Positions 50,037-60,211 of a DNA stretch of 64,000 bases are shown in pieces. Under the pieces are notes generated by a model. That model made no database searches, was not told the DNA's origin, and saw only the letters and a program-made list of their open reading frames with translations. Source of the stretch: an uncultured Erythrobacter sp. GTDB taxonomy: Bacteria > Pseudomonadota > Alphaproteobacteria > Sphingomonadales > Sphingomonadaceae. A program made the translations under genes and the position numbers. The stretch is taken from positions 310,001-374,000 of the forward strand of contig CANLZP010000003.1 of assembly GCA_947495695.1 (NCBI GenBank), in the 5' to 3' direction. The stretch's first letter is position 1. Every line of letters begins with the position of its first letter.

Positions 50037-50213
50037 CTTTTGACCTGCCGTTTAAGGCACGTTAATGGCGACCCATCTTAAATCATGAAACTGACGAGTT
50101 GAGATTCGTTTGACCCTCACGTGGGTCGAGGATTTGGCTCAATTGTAGATCAGCTTCGGGGACAATTGGGCAAATTCGAATTGCCAAAATTTCAGATAGG
50201 GTCATAACGCAGC

Positions 50214-51848
50214 ATGGCTATTTCAAAAATTCAAAGCTTCACCCGCTTCCTTTTGGTTGCGCTTCTTGGCGGATTAATCGCCGCATGTTCCGGGGGCGAG
50301 CGCGAAACTGACCGCGCCGCCGCAGAAGGCATATTGCTGTTCGGCAATGGGACAGAGCCCAAGGGATTGGACCCGCATTTGGTAACGGGTGTTCCCGAAA
50401 ACCACATTATCTCTTCATTGATCGAGGGCCTGATCGCCTATCATCCGACTGACGATTTGATCCCCGCGCCTGGCGTTGCCGAGAGCTGGGAAAGCAATGA
50501 CGATTATACCGTTTGGACCTTTAAGCTGCGCGATGATGCGGTGTGGACCAATGGTGATCCGGTTGCAGCCGGTGACTTTGCTTACAGCTGGCAGCGTATC
50601 CTCACCCCAATTCTGGGCAGCGAATACGCGCCGATGCTTTATGTGATCAAGGGCGCACAATCGTTCCATGCTGGCGATACGGAAGATTTCTCTACCGTTG
50701 GCGTGCGGGCAATTGATGAAAAGACTTTGGAAGTGACGTTGGAAGGACCAACGCCTTACTTCCCTAACATGCTCAAGCATTACAGCTTTTTCCCGGTTAA
50801 TCCGCGTGCCGTTGAAGAACATGGCGGAATGACCGATCGGCAAAGTGGTTGGTCAACGGTTGAAAACTTTGTTGGAAATGGCCCGTTCAAACTGAAATCC
50901 TGGGTTACCAACCAGATGATCGAGGTCGAGCGCAACACCGACTATTGGGACAATGAGACGACCAAGTTGAATGGCATCCGTTTCTTCCCGATTGAAAACC
51001 CAAGCACCGAAGAAACCATGTACCGCAGTGGCCGCTTGCATCTGACGAGCACGGTTCCGCAGGACAAAATCCCGTCATTGCAAGAGTCTGTTCCAGACCA
51101 GCTGCGGATTGAACCTTACCTCGGGTCTTACTTCTACCGCGTCAATGTAACCCGTGCCCCGTTTGATAACCCCAAGGTTCGTCAGGCACTGGCAGTGTCG
51201 TTCGACAAGCAGCTGTTGGTGGATAAGGTCACAAAGGGTGGCCAAGCGCCTGCAACAGGCTTCGTACCTGCCGGGATACCGGGCTACGATGTGTCTACCA
51301 AGGTTCAATACGATCCTGAACTGGGCAAGAAGCTCTTGGCCGAGGCAGGTTATCCCAATGGTGAAGGCTTCCCAACCTCTGAAATCCTGATCAACACTAG
51401 TGAAGGGCATCGCAAGATTGCCGAAGCTATGCAGGCGATGTGGAAGGAAAACCTGAACATTGATGTTGGCATCTATAACCAAGAGTGGAAGGTCTATCTC
51501 GATAGCCAAAGCAGTCTGGATTATGATTTGTCACGGTCGGGTTGGATTGGCGATTATGTCCATCCTACAACTTTCCTCGAACTGTTTACGTCCGGCAATG
51601 GCAACAATGACACCGGTTGGGCTAACCCCCAATACGATGCTTTGATCTCTCAGGCGCAACTTGCGAAGACGGAAGATGCGCGCATTAAAGCGTTGCAGGA
51701 TGCCGAGGAAATTCTGCTGACCGACTTGCCGGTGCTGCCGATCTATTGGTACACCCGCGTCTATATGAAGGACACGCAATTGCGAGGCTGGGAACCCAAA
51801 GTGTTGGATAACCACCCCTACAAATACGTTTATTTCGAAACGAATTGA
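50214..51848 (+). CDS. oppA: oligopeptide ABC transporter substrate-binding protein
   Basis: 544 residues. Lipoprotein signal LLVALLGGLIAACS (Cys about 25). The SBP_bac_5 fold is seen in GTEPKGLDPHLVTGVPENHIISSLIEGLIAYHPTDD, AESWESNDDYTVWTFKLRDDAVWTNGDPVAAGDFAYSWQR and the C-terminal YDALISQAQLAKTEDARIKALQDAEEILLTDLPVLPIYWYTR. It is the periplasmic receptor of the following permease/ATPase genes. OppA-type proteins bind short peptides with little sequence preference. This is the first chromosomal gene after the island. Confidence 0.92.
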   Translation: MAISKIQSFTRFLLVALLGGLIAACSGGERETDRAAAEGILLFGNGTEPKGLDPHLVTGVPENHIISSLIEGLIAYHPTDDLIPAPGVAESWESNDDYTVWTFKLRDDAVWTNGDPVAAGDFAYSWQRILTPILGSEYAPMLYVIKGAQSFHAGDTEDFSTVGVRAIDEKTLEVTLEGPTPYFPNMLKHYSFFPVNPRAVEEHGGMTDRQSGWSTVENFVGNGPFKLKSWVTNQMIEVERNTDYWDNETTKLNGIRFFPIENPSTEETMYRSGRLHLTSTVPQDKIPSLQESVPDQLRIEPYLGSYFYRVNVTRAPFDNPKVRQALAVSFDKQLLVDKVTKGGQAPATGFVPAGIPGYDVSTKVQYDPELGKKLLAEAGYPNGEGFPTSEILINTSEGHRKIAEAMQAMWKENLNIDVGIYNQEWKVYLDSQSSLDYDLSRSGWIGDYVHPTTFLELFTSGNGNNDTGWANPQYDALISQAQLAKTEDARIKALQDAEEILLTDLPVLPIYWYTRVYMKDTQLRGWEPKVLDNHPYKYVYFETN

Positions 51849-51884
51849 TCGTCAGCCAATGACCTCGTTTGAAAGGATCAAGCC

Positions 51885-52802
51885 TTGCTAAAATTTGTAG
51901 CAGGGAGATTGCTTCAAGGCATCTTAGTCTTGCTGGCCATCTATGCCGTTACCTTCTTCTTGGTAGCGGCAACCCCGGGTAGCCCATTTAGTTCAGAAAG
52001 GGCTATCCGGCCCGAAATTCTGGCTCAGATCGAAGCCTTCTATGGTTATGACAAGCCGGTATTTGAACGATTTATGACCTCGCTGGGCAATGCCCTCAGC
52101 GGTGAATTCGGACCTAGCGCGGTGTATGCCAATCGCTCGGTGACAGATATCATCGCTGAATCCTTCCCGGTTTCGCTCAAGCTGGGTGCATTGTCGCTCT
52201 TGCTGGCGATGGCGCTGGGTATTCCGGCGGGTATTATCGCTGCGGTAAAGCGCAACACTTGGCTCGATTATGTGCCAATGTCTGCTGCGATGGTCGGCAT
52301 CTGCCTACCAACATTCGTCATGGGACCGATGCTGGCACTGGTCTTTGGCATCATCTTGAAACTGCTTCCTGTGGCAGGTTGGTTTGGACCAGAATTCTGG
52401 ATCCTGCCGGCGGCCACATTGGGGCTGGTCTATGCTGCATATTTCGCCCGTTTGACGCGGGGCGGTATGCTGGAAATGCTCAATCAGGATTGGGTTCGCA
52501 CCGCCCGGGCTAAAGGTGTGAAGGAAACCACCATTATCTGGCGGCACTGTCTGAAGGGCGGATTGATGCCAGCGGTCACATTCCTTGGGCCGGCATTGGC
52601 CGGGATTATCTCTGGCTCATTTGTGGTTGAGACAATCTTCCAGGTCCCGGGCCTTGGCCAATGGTTCGTGCGCGGCGCGCTGAACCGTGACGATTTTCTC
52701 ATTCTGGGCCTGACGGTCCTTTTCGCAACCCTGATCGTGATCATGAACCTGTTGGTTGACATTGTGCAGGTCGCGCTAAACCCACGGCTTAAATATGAGT
52801 GA
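51885..52802 (+). CDS. oppB: oligopeptide ABC transporter permease, OppB type
   Basis: 305 residues from a TTG at 51885 with GAAAGGA upstream. Six membrane helices; the EAA loop is in LTRGGMLEMLNQDWVRTARAKGVKETTIIWRHCLKGGLMPAVTFLG. The N-terminus (FVAGRLLQGILVLLAIYAVTFFLVAATPGSPF) is the OppB/DppB family start. Overlaps oppC by 8 bp. Confidence 0.92.
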   Translation: MLKFVAGRLLQGILVLLAIYAVTFFLVAATPGSPFSSERAIRPEILAQIEAFYGYDKPVFERFMTSLGNALSGEFGPSAVYANRSVTDIIAESFPVSLKLGALSLLLAMALGIPAGIIAAVKRNTWLDYVPMSAAMVGICLPTFVMGPMLALVFGIILKLLPVAGWFGPEFWILPAATLGLVYAAYFARLTRGGMLEMLNQDWVRTARAKGVKETTIIWRHCLKGGLMPAVTFLGPALAGIISGSFVVETIFQVPGLGQWFVRGALNRDDFLILGLTVLFATLIVIMNLLVDIVQVALNPRLKYE

Positions 52803-53736
52803 TATTTCGCAAACCGCCACGCTGCAGGGTAAACCGCAGCCAGACCCGGCTGGGCCGGCTGTTGCCGCCATGCTGGAAGAGCTGGAAGAAGGCTCGTCCC
52901 TTTGGAAGGATGCCTGGGCCAGGCTCCGCAAGAACAAGTTGGCGTTGACCAGCCTGTTTCTGTTCATTCTGATCGTGTTGTTCTGCGTGGTGGGTCCGTT
53001 TTTGTCCCCCTATGACAGTCAAGCCCAGGATCTGTTCGTTGGTGCCGAGGGCCCTTCGGCCGCGCATTGGTTCGGCACGGATACGCTAGGCCGCGACCTG
53101 TTAGTCCGAGTCATGGAAGGCGGGCGGATATCATTGCTCGTCGGACTGGTGGCCACCACTGTATCGCTGATGATTGGCGTTATCTTCGGTGCCGTTGCCG
53201 GTTACATGGGCGGGCGAGTTGATGCTGCCATGATGCGCTTTGTCGATCTGCTCTATGCGCTGCCATTCACCATTTTTGTGATCTTGCTGATGGTCGCCTT
53301 TGGCCGCTCGCTGTGGTTGATGTTTGTGGCGATTGGCTGCGTCGAATGGCTGACCATGGCCCGTATCGTTCGCTCTGGCGTGATCGGTTTGAAGAAACAG
53401 GAATTCGTCGAGGCTGCCGTTTCACTTGGCTACAGCCACACACGGATTATTCTGCGCCACCTGATCCCCAATGTCTTGGGTCCGGTGATTGTGATTTCCA
53501 CTCTGACTGTTCCAGCCGTTATGCTGCTAGAGGCATTCCTCAGCTTCCTGGGATTGGGCGTCCAACCGCCTTTCGCCAGTTGGGGTGTGCTGATCAACGA
53601 GGGTCAGCAGAACATGGAAATCTTCCCGTGGCTGCTCATTTTCCCAGCATTTTTCTTTGCCCTGACGCTGTTCTGCTTGAATTTCCTGGGTGATGGTTTG
53701 CGCGATGCGCTCGACCCCAAGAGCGCGAAGGACTGA
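52795..53736 (+). CDS. oppC: oligopeptide ABC transporter permease, OppC type
   Basis: 313 residues. A hydrophilic N-terminus of about 35 residues, then membrane helices including LALTSLFLFILIVLFCVVGPFL, FGTDTLGRDLLVRVMEGGRISLLVGLVATTVSLMIGVIFG and the EAA loop VEAAVSLGYSHTRIILRHLIPNVLGPVIV. Partner of OppB in the inner membrane. Confidence 0.92.
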   Translation: MSDISQTATLQGKPQPDPAGPAVAAMLEELEEGSSLWKDAWARLRKNKLALTSLFLFILIVLFCVVGPFLSPYDSQAQDLFVGAEGPSAAHWFGTDTLGRDLLVRVMEGGRISLLVGLVATTVSLMIGVIFGAVAGYMGGRVDAAMMRFVDLLYALPFTIFVILLMVAFGRSLWLMFVAIGCVEWLTMARIVRSGVIGLKKQEFVEAAVSLGYSHTRIILRHLIPNVLGPVIVISTLTVPAVMLLEAFLSFLGLGVQPPFASWGVLINEGQQNMEIFPWLLIFPAFFFALTLFCLNFLGDGLRDALDPKSAKD

Positions 53737-53742
53737 TCGACC

Positions 53743-54789
53743 ATGGCATTGCTAGAAGTTGAAGACCTGGCCACGCATTTCCACACGCGTGAAGGAACTG
53801 TCAGGGCCGTAGACGGCGTAAGTTTCTCAATCGACAAGGGCGAGACGCTTGGCATCGTGGGAGAGTCCGGGTCCGGCAAGTCGGTGACTTGCTATTCGCT
53901 GATGCGGTTGATCCCGGAACCTCCTGGCCGGATCGAACGCGGGGTTGCCCGCTTTGACGGGCAGGATTTGCTGCAAATGGGCAAATCAGATTTGCGCCAT
54001 ATTCGCGGTGACCGGATCAGCATGATCTTCCAAGATCCAATGACATCGCTGAATCCCTATTTGCGCATTTCGACGCAATTGATTGAAGCGCAACAGACGC
54101 ACCGAGACATTGATAACAAGGCAGCCCTTTTCAAAGCTATCGAGGGTTTGGAAGAGGTTGGCATTCCCGATGCGTCAAATCGGGTTAAATCCTACCCGCA
54201 TGAATTTTCAGGCGGGATGCGCCAACGTGTGATGATCGCAATGGCGCTGATCAATGAGCCTGATCTGTTGATTGCCGATGAACCCACCACCGCGTTGGAC
54301 GTAACCGTGCAGGCGCAAATTCTGGACATCATAAAGCAGCGCCAGGAACGTCTTGGCACTGCGGTTATTCTGGTGACCCATGATTTGGGCGTGGTTGCCG
54401 GCAATTGTGACAAGGTAAACGTCATGTATGCGGGCCAGATCGTGGAGAGCGGCAGCGCGGAACAAGTGTTCTACGAAGCCAAACACGCCTACACTCGGTC
54501 CCTGCAGAAGACGATTCCTTCGCTGCAGGAAAAGGGTCAGGAACTTTACACCATCCCTGGCCTTCCACCAGATTTGACCAAGACTATCAATGGCTGTGCA
54601 TTCCACCCGCGTTGCCCTTTCCCCAAGACGGGGGCTGCGGAAACCGGGCGCCCGACACTGAAAGATGTGGGCGATGGACACTGCTTTGCCGATTGCGGAT
54701 ATTGCGATTCAAGCGGTTCGATCGAGGATGTTCTCGCCAAGGGCGATACGGACGACATTCAATTGCCAGGCGAAGGAGTTGAGGCATGA
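53743..54789 (+). CDS. oppD: oligopeptide ABC transporter ATPase, OppD type
   Basis: 348 residues. Walker A GESGSGKS, signature [15 protein letters not shown], Walker [13 protein letters not shown], and the OppD C-terminal extension with [11 protein letters not shown] cysteines. It energises import with OppF. The stop overlaps the oppF start by 4 bp. Confidence 0.93.
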   Translation: MALLEVEDLATHFHTREGTVRAVDGVSFSIDKGETLGIVGESGSGKSVTCYSLMRLIPEPPGRIERGVARFDGQDLLQMGKSDLRHIRGDRISMIFQDPMTSLNPYLRISTQLIEAQQTHRDIDNKAALFKAIEGLEEVGIPDASNRVKSYPHEFSGGMRQRVMIAMALINEPDLLIADEPTTALDVTVQAQILDIIKQRQERLGTAVILVTHDLGVVAGNCDKVNVMYAGQIVESGSAEQVFYEAKHAYTRSLQKTIPSLQEKGQELYTIPGLPPDLTKTINGCAFHPRCPFPKTGAAETGRPTLKDVGDGHCFADCGYCDSSGSIEDVLAKGDTDDIQLPGEGVEA

Positions 54790-55805
54790 GCGATCGTCGT
54801 GATGACTTCTTGGTGCTGGAAAATGTGAAAACCCACTTTGATCTGGGCCGCGATTTTCTGACTCGCAAAAGCAAGGGCGTGGTCAAGGCCGTTGATGGCG
54901 TTTCTCTGACCATCAAAGAAGGCGAAACGCTGGGGCTGGTGGGCGAGTCGGGCTGTGGCAAGTCCACTCTCAGCCGCACGATCATGCAGTTGATCCGGCC
55001 AACATCTGGCAAGATTTGGCTAGAAGGCAAAGAGCTGAGCGCGATTTCTGATCGTGATATCCGTGATGTTCGCAAGAACTTCCAAATGATCTTTCAGGAC
55101 CCTTACGCCTCGCTCAATCCGCGTATGACGGTGCTCGATACTTTGTCAGAGGCGATCCGCACTCGTCACCCCGATTCCAAGGGCGATGATCTGCTGCAGC
55201 GAGTGTCTGAACTGCTGCGCACGGTGGGCCTTAATCCAGCACAGATGAAGCGCTATCCGCACGAATTTTCTGGCGGCCAACGCCAACGTGTTGCGATTGC
55301 GAGGGCCTTGGCACCAGAACCCAAATTGATCATTGCCGATGAGCCAGTCTCGGCATTGGACGTGTCTATCCAGTCGCAAATCCTCAATCTGCTCAAGCGG
55401 TTGAAGAGCGAGATGGGTCTGACCATGATCTTCGTCTCGCATGATTTGTCGGTCGTTCGCTATATTTCTGACCGGATTGCGGTGATGTATCTTGGCCGGA
55501 TCACCGAGCTGGGCAACGCTGAAACGATCGTGGATGATCCGCTGCATATCTACACCAAGGCACTGACCAGTGCGATTCCGGTACCGGATCCACGGGCTGA
55601 ACATGCGCGTAAACGGGTTATTTTGCAAGGCGATCAGCCTTCGCCGATTGATCCCCCGTCAGGGTGTAATTTCTGGCCGCGCAGTCCGGTGGAACACGAT
55701 GCACAAATGAAGGAAACGGTTCCTGAATTTGTAGAGATTGCCACCGGACATTGGGTGTCGAATTGTCGGTTTTGTGTCGAGCCGACTGCGACATCAGCCA
55801 GCTGA
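54786..55805 (+). CDS. oppF: oligopeptide ABC transporter ATPase, OppF type
   Basis: 339 residues. Walker [10 protein letters not shown], signature [15 protein letters not shown], Walker [13 protein letters not shown], and the family C-terminus [13 protein letters not shown]. Partner of OppD; last gene of a complete oppABCDF operon. A 127-bp gap separates it from the following KAS gene. Confidence 0.93.
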   Translation: MSDRRDDFLVLENVKTHFDLGRDFLTRKSKGVVKAVDGVSLTIKEGETLGLVGESGCGKSTLSRTIMQLIRPTSGKIWLEGKELSAISDRDIRDVRKNFQMIFQDPYASLNPRMTVLDTLSEAIRTRHPDSKGDDLLQRVSELLRTVGLNPAQMKRYPHEFSGGQRQRVAIARALAPEPKLIIADEPVSALDVSIQSQILNLLKRLKSEMGLTMIFVSHDLSVVRYISDRIAVMYLGRITELGNAETIVDDPLHIYTKALTSAIPVPDPRAEHARKRVILQGDQPSPIDPPSGCNFWPRSPVEHDAQMKETVPEFVEIATGHWVSNCRFCVEPTATSAS

Positions 55806-55932
55806 ACCCGCTGCGTTGGCGGGTCAAACACTTGCGTTAGGCTGGGTCCGCTGGGTCCGGCGCGCAAACTAACAGGCATCGCCGGGCGCTGAGGCTTGCC
55901 GTTGCAATCCGCGCAATATAATAACGCGCTTC

Positions 55933-57063
55933 ATGACCATGACCCAACGCCCCGTCATCTCCTCAACCGGCCTTTTTACGCCCGAGGAGACCATCACCAA
56001 TGAAGAGCTGGTTGCCAGCTTCAACACCTATGTCGAGCAGGAAAATGCTCGCAATGCGGCCGCGATTGCTGCTGGTGAAATCGAGGCGCTGCAGCCCAGC
56101 TCGGTTGAATTCATTGAGAAAGCGAGTGGGATCAAGGCGCGCCATGTGGTTGCCAAGCAGCCTGTGCTGGACCCAGCGATCATGGCCCCTCGATTCGCGG
56201 AGCGCAGCAATGACGAAATTTCGATCCTTGCAGAGATCGGCGTGAAGGCCGCGCGTCAGGCATTGGAGCGGGCAGGGCGCGACGCTAGCGATGTGGATGC
56301 AGTGTTGTGCGCGGCATCCAATATGCAGCGTCCCTATCCGGCAATGGCCATCGAGATCCAGCAAGCACTGGGCATTGATGGATTTGGATTTGATATGAAT
56401 GTTGCTTGTTCTTCGGCAACCTTCGGGATCCAGACCGCGGCAGATTACATCCGGGCTGGCAATGCGAAAAGCGTGCTTGTGGTAAGCCCCGAAATCACCT
56501 CGGGGCACCTCAATTGGCGTGACCGGGACAGCCACTTTATCTTTGGCGACGTTGCCACCGCGGTGCTGGTAGAAGACGCTTCAATCGCTCCGTCCGAGCA
56601 CTGGGACATCCTTGGCACCAAGCTGAAGACGGTATTTTCGAACAATATTCGCAACAATTTTGGTTACTTGAACAGGGCGCATCCCGAAACCGCAGATGCT
56701 CCCGACAAATTGTTCATTCAGGAAGGACGCAAGGTCTTCAAAGAAGTGGTGCCGATGGTTGCGAAGATGATCGTGGAAGAGGCAGTGCGTCTGTCCATTG
56801 CACCCGATACCATCCGCCGCATGTGGCTGCATCAAGCCAATGCTGGCATGAACCGCTTGATCGCCCAAAAAGTGCTGGGACACGAGGCCAGCGAGGATGA
56901 AAGCCCGACGGTTCTCGATACCTATGGCAACACCTCCAGCGCAGGTTCGATCATTGCATTCCACTTGCACAGTCAAGATTTGGTCGAGGGTGATACGGGC
57001 CTGATCTGCAGCTTTGGCGCAGGATATTCTGCTGGCACGGTCTTCATCAGGCGCGCTGCCTAA
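55933..57063 (+). CDS. KAS III-family beta-ketoacyl-ACP synthase
   Basis: 376 residues, longer than E. coli FabH (317). The catalytic triad is present: C159 in NVACSSATFG, H300 in LHQANAGMNRL, N333 in YGNTSSAG. An insert of about 50 residues (EQENARNAAAIAAGEIEALQPSSVEFIEKASGIKARHVV) near the N-terminus marks a diverged branch, so it may be a FabH2-like or condensing enzyme for special fatty acids rather than the essential initiator. Nothing beside it indicates a pathway. Confidence 0.85.
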   Translation: MTMTQRPVISSTGLFTPEETITNEELVASFNTYVEQENARNAAAIAAGEIEALQPSSVEFIEKASGIKARHVVAKQPVLDPAIMAPRFAERSNDEISILAEIGVKAARQALERAGRDASDVDAVLCAASNMQRPYPAMAIEIQQALGIDGFGFDMNVACSSATFGIQTAADYIRAGNAKSVLVVSPEITSGHLNWRDRDSHFIFGDVATAVLVEDASIAPSEHWDILGTKLKTVFSNNIRNNFGYLNRAHPETADAPDKLFIQEGRKVFKEVVPMVAKMIVEEAVRLSIAPDTIRRMWLHQANAGMNRLIAQKVLGHEASEDESPTVLDTYGNTSSAGSIIAFHLHSQDLVEGDTGLICSFGAGYSAGTVFIRRAA

Positions 57064-57157
57064 ACGGCTGATTGGTTGAGTGTAGTGCTGCGCCCTTGGC
57101 GTTTTGCACCCAGAGTCTTGGCGATCGGCGCTTGCGGCGCCAGCCACCAATCCCTAG

Positions 57158-57919
57158 ATGCTGGGAATGGCCGGAGAAATATTAGACAATAGGGGCGGTG
57201 GTGATGTCAGCTGGAGCTGGCCACCAATCCATCCCGAAGGGCGCAAATATGGTGTGATCGCGGTTGCGATCAGCCTCGCTTTCCTCCTCATCCTCGATTG
57301 GGGCATAATCGGATGGCCATTACTGGCGCTGTCTGGTGGTGTTTTCGCGTTTTTCCGCGACCCTGAGCGGGTTGTTCCGCAACAAGACGATGCCATTGTT
57401 GCACCGGCCGATGGTTTGATCTCACTGATCAGCCAGGTTGAACCGCCCGCTGAACTTCAAATTGACGATGGGTCGGGCCGCCCCGGCTTGCCTGCAGGAC
57501 CTGTAACGCGGGTTTCAATTTTCATGAGCGTGTTCGATGTGCACATCAACCGCGCGCCGATCGGCGGCTTGATCAGCCGGGTCGTATATATCCCGGGCAA
57601 ATTCATGAATGCGGATTTGGACAAGGCGAGCGATGAAAACGAGCGCCAACATATTCTGGTCGAACGCGCTGATGGACTTGTGATTGGATTTACCCAGATC
57701 GCTGGATTGGTCGCCCGCCGGATTGTTCCCTTTGTAAAGCCGGGTGACACCGTCGCTGTGGGGCAACGGGTTGGACTGATCCGTTTTGGTAGCCGTGTTG
57801 ATGTTTATCTTCCGGCCGGAACAGAGCCCAAGGTTCTGCTGGGTCAGAAGGTTATTGCTGGCGAAACGGTCCTGGCTGAATTGGGTGGGCAGAAATTGCT
57901 GGAGGGCATCGCTCAGTGA
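57158..57919 (+). CDS. psd: phosphatidylserine decarboxylase
   Basis: 253 residues, matching the short (archaeal/alphaproteobacterial) PSD class. One N-terminal membrane helix pair ([36 protein letters not shown]), the family motif [24 protein letters not shown] (here [17 protein letters not shown]) and the autocatalytic Gly-Ser at [11 protein letters not shown] (S212), which gives the pyruvoyl group. It forms phosphatidylethanolamine on the membrane. The stop overlaps the pssA start by 4 bp. Confidence 0.93.
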   Translation: MLGMAGEILDNRGGGDVSWSWPPIHPEGRKYGVIAVAISLAFLLILDWGIIGWPLLALSGGVFAFFRDPERVVPQQDDAIVAPADGLISLISQVEPPAELQIDDGSGRPGLPAGPVTRVSIFMSVFDVHINRAPIGGLISRVVYIPGKFMNADLDKASDENERQHILVERADGLVIGFTQIAGLVARRIVPFVKPGDTVAVGQRVGLIRFGSRVDVYLPAGTEPKVLLGQKVIAGETVLAELGGQKLLEGIAQ

Positions 57920-58758
57920 GCGATGAGCCTGATCAAGGCGTCGACGAAGCTCGTTTGGGGCCAAAGGCTGCCGAGGACGAGGCAATGTTGGCCGGGAATG
58001 ATGCTCGGCAAGCGCGCCGTGGGCTCACTCTTCGTGCGATGTTGCCCAACGCCATTACAGCTGCGGCCTTATGCTCTGGCCTGACAGGTGTTCGATTTGC
58101 CATTTCCGGTGATTGGAATCTGGCGATTTATGCGGTTGTGCTGGCCGGAGTGCTAGACGGCATAGATGGGCGGATCGCCCGGATGTTGAACGCGCAATCT
58201 CGCTTTGGTGCCGAGATGGACAGCCTGGCTGACTCGCTGTCCTTTGGCATGGCACCCGCACTGATTATCTATCTGTGGGCCTTGCAAGACCTGCCAAGGA
58301 TTGGTTGGTTTGCTTCGCTGGCCTTTGCGATCTGCTGCGCGCTGCGGCTCGCTCGCTTCAACGCTCAGATCGATACCGATGACCAACCGCACAAATCCGC
58401 AGGCTTCTTGACGGGCGTACCCGCTCCGGTTGGGGCAGGGCTGACGTTCCTGCCATTCTATCTGTGGACTGCCACGGGTGAAGAGATATTCCGCAACCCT
58501 GTGTATGTTGCCATCTGGGTGGCGGTGATTGCCTTTATGATGATTTCCAACATCGCAACGCTGAGTTGGGGGTCTATAAGACCAAGGCGCAATGTCCGGT
58601 TGGAATTGATCGCAGCGATAGGCCTTGTCTTTGCGGCTCTACTCTTAGAGCCATGGTGGGCGCTAACCGGTATATGTGCGCTCTATCTGGCGCTAATGCC
58701 TTATGGTCTGATCAAATATGGCCGGATCAAGCGGCAACGGCGTGAGGCGTCTGCCTGA
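57916..58758 (+). CDS. pssA: CDP-diacylglycerol-serine O-phosphatidyltransferase
   Basis: 280 residues. The CDP-alcohol phosphotransferase motif [26 protein letters not shown] (Asp-Gly-x2-Ala-Arg style) is intact, with several membrane helices afterwards. It makes phosphatidylserine for Psd, whose gene overlaps the start. The first 35 residues are polar. The gene's 3' end overlaps the opposite-strand small gene by 32 bp. Confidence 0.93.
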   Translation: MSDEPDQGVDEARLGPKAAEDEAMLAGNDARQARRGLTLRAMLPNAITAAALCSGLTGVRFAISGDWNLAIYAVVLAGVLDGIDGRIARMLNAQSRFGAEMDSLADSLSFGMAPALIIYLWALQDLPRIGWFASLAFAICCALRLARFNAQIDTDDQPHKSAGFLTGVPAPVGAGLTFLPFYLWTATGEEIFRNPVYVAIWVAVIAFMMISNIATLSWGSIRPRRNVRLELIAAIGLVFAALLLEPWWALTGICALYLALMPYGLIKYGRIKRQRREASA

Positions 58759-58975
58759 CAGGCTGAGCCAAGGACGCCGCATCATTCTGATTGGTTGCGA
58801 TGCGCATCTGCACAACAACGGCATCAGTGGCCGGTAGACCAAAGGTCTGATCATTCGCCAATTCCCGGCGAATGGCCTTCCAGGCATTACGACCGCGTAC
58901 TGCGCTGTCAGCCAGCGCGGCGATTACGACCAGCGCGGTTGTGACGAACAATGCGATAACCAGAAATGCAACCAT
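58727..58975 (-). CDS. small membrane protein of unknown function
   Basis: 82 residues from the ATG at 58975, preceded by GAGATAGG; a longer start at 59007 adds 11 residues. MVAFLVIALFVTTALVVIAALADSAVRGRNAWKAIRREL gives one membrane helix followed by a basic segment. A related small protein seems frequent in Sphingomonadales near this lipid locus. It overlaps the pssA 3' end tail to tail by 32 bp. No function is known to me. Confidence 0.6.
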   Translation of the reverse strand: MVAFLVIALFVTTALVVIAALADSAVRGRNAWKAIRRELANDQTFGLPATDAVVVQMRIATNQNDAASLAQPVRQTPHAVAA

Positions 58976-59029
58976 TGTACCTATCTCACTTTCTTGACTG
59001 ACACCCATGGGATTCGACGTTCTTGACAA

Positions 59030-59337
59030 TTGGGTCAGCTACGTAGAAACACGGATGTGCGCGGTTTGTTCCGCTTAAGACCCTTGTTCCCGTTCTGTTC
59101 CGTTCTGTCAAGCGCATTTTCCCATTGCGCGTGCAATTCCTTCACCAAGGCAGTTCGATTAGGGGTGGATTTTCGTTACATCACCGGCTAAGCGCCCCGC
59201 TTCCGCAGGCAATTCCCTTCAATTCAGAAGGGTTGCGCAAGTGGAAAATCCACATGGAAAGCGCCCATACCGGTGCCGCAGAGGGACACCCTCACGGTTC
59301 TGAGCTTTCCAGAGGTACAACCGGAAAGGAATTACTT
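59030..59337 (+). promoter_or_regulatory. long leader of rpsB
   Basis: The 308 bp before rpsB hold no gene. TTGACA at 59023-59028, just upstream, may be part of a promoter, and several short inverted segments occur, for example GAGGGACACCCTC at 59281-59293. Leaders before rpsB often bind ribosomal protein S2 for autoregulation; I see a candidate, not a confirmed structure. Confidence 0.4.
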
Positions 59338-60087
59338 ATGGCGGGTCCTACCGTCACTATGCAGCAATTGATCGAGGCCGGCGCACACTTCGGCCACCAG
59401 ACACACCGCTGGAACCCGCGGATGAAGCCCTATATCTTTGGGGCCCGCAACGGCGTTCACATTATCGACCTGTCGCAGACCGTGCCTTTGATGGCGCGCG
59501 CACTGGACTTTGTAGAGTCGACCGTTCGCGCAGGCGGCAAGGTTCTGTTCGTTGGAACCAAGCGTCAGGCACAAGAGCCTATCGCGGAAGCAGCCCGTGC
59601 TTCCAATCAGCACTTCGTCAACCACCGCTGGTTGGGCGGCATGCTCACCAACTGGAAGACGATTTCGCAATCGATCAAGCGTCTCAAGACGTTGGAAGAA
59701 CAGCTGTCGACCGACACCAGCGGCTTCACCAAGAAAGAAGTTCTGCAATTGACGCGCGAGCGTGACAAGCTTGAGCTTTCTTTGGGTGGTATTCGCGACA
59801 TGGGCGGTATTCCTGACGTAATGTTCGTCATCGATGCCAACAAAGAAGACCTGGCCATCAAGGAAGCTGCAGTATTGGGCATCCCTGTGATCGCGGTACT
59901 CGACACCAATGTCGATCCATCCAACATCGCATTCCCGATCCCGGGCAATGATGACGCCAGCCGTGCTGTGCGCATGTATTGCGATGCCATCAGCGCAGCG
60001 GCCAATGCTGGTCGTGGCGGTGCTGCTGAAGCATCAGGTGCTGATGTTGGTTCGATGGAAGAACCACCTGTTGAAGCGACTGCCTAA
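59338..60087 (+). CDS. rpsB: 30S ribosomal protein S2
   Basis: 249 residues from the ATG at 59338, preceded by GGAAAGGA; the frame extends back to 59125 without good codons. Conserved blocks: [72 protein letters not shown], and the terminal [21 protein letters not shown]. Followed by tsf, as in nearly all bacteria. A short acidic/Ala tail is typical of alphaproteobacteria. Confidence 0.97.
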   Translation: MAGPTVTMQQLIEAGAHFGHQTHRWNPRMKPYIFGARNGVHIIDLSQTVPLMARALDFVESTVRAGGKVLFVGTKRQAQEPIAEAARASNQHFVNHRWLGGMLTNWKTISQSIKRLKTLEEQLSTDTSGFTKKEVLQLTRERDKLELSLGGIRDMGGIPDVMFVIDANKEDLAIKEAAVLGIPVIAVLDTNVDPSNIAFPIPGNDDASRAVRMYCDAISAAANAGRGGAAEASGADVGSMEEPPVEATA

Positions 60088-60211
60088 GGCAAACCATAGC
60101 TGACGCCGGCAATGCTGGCGTTGTAAACATGATTGAGTGCGCCGGTGGACTGCGATGGCTGAGAGGCCTCGCCAGGGACCGGCGCCAACACACATTCAAG
60201 AGGAATATGAG

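Larger units (their letters stand above)
49688..50213. other. right border of island and promoter region of oppA
   Basis: About 525 bp without a convincing gene. It holds the right-end repeats (TGTGGGAGT at 49937-49945, CGTGGGAGT at 49949-49957), the attR-like sequence at 50010-50036, then chromosomal DNA leading to oppA. The island-chromosome junction is therefore inside this gap. Confidence 0.6.
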
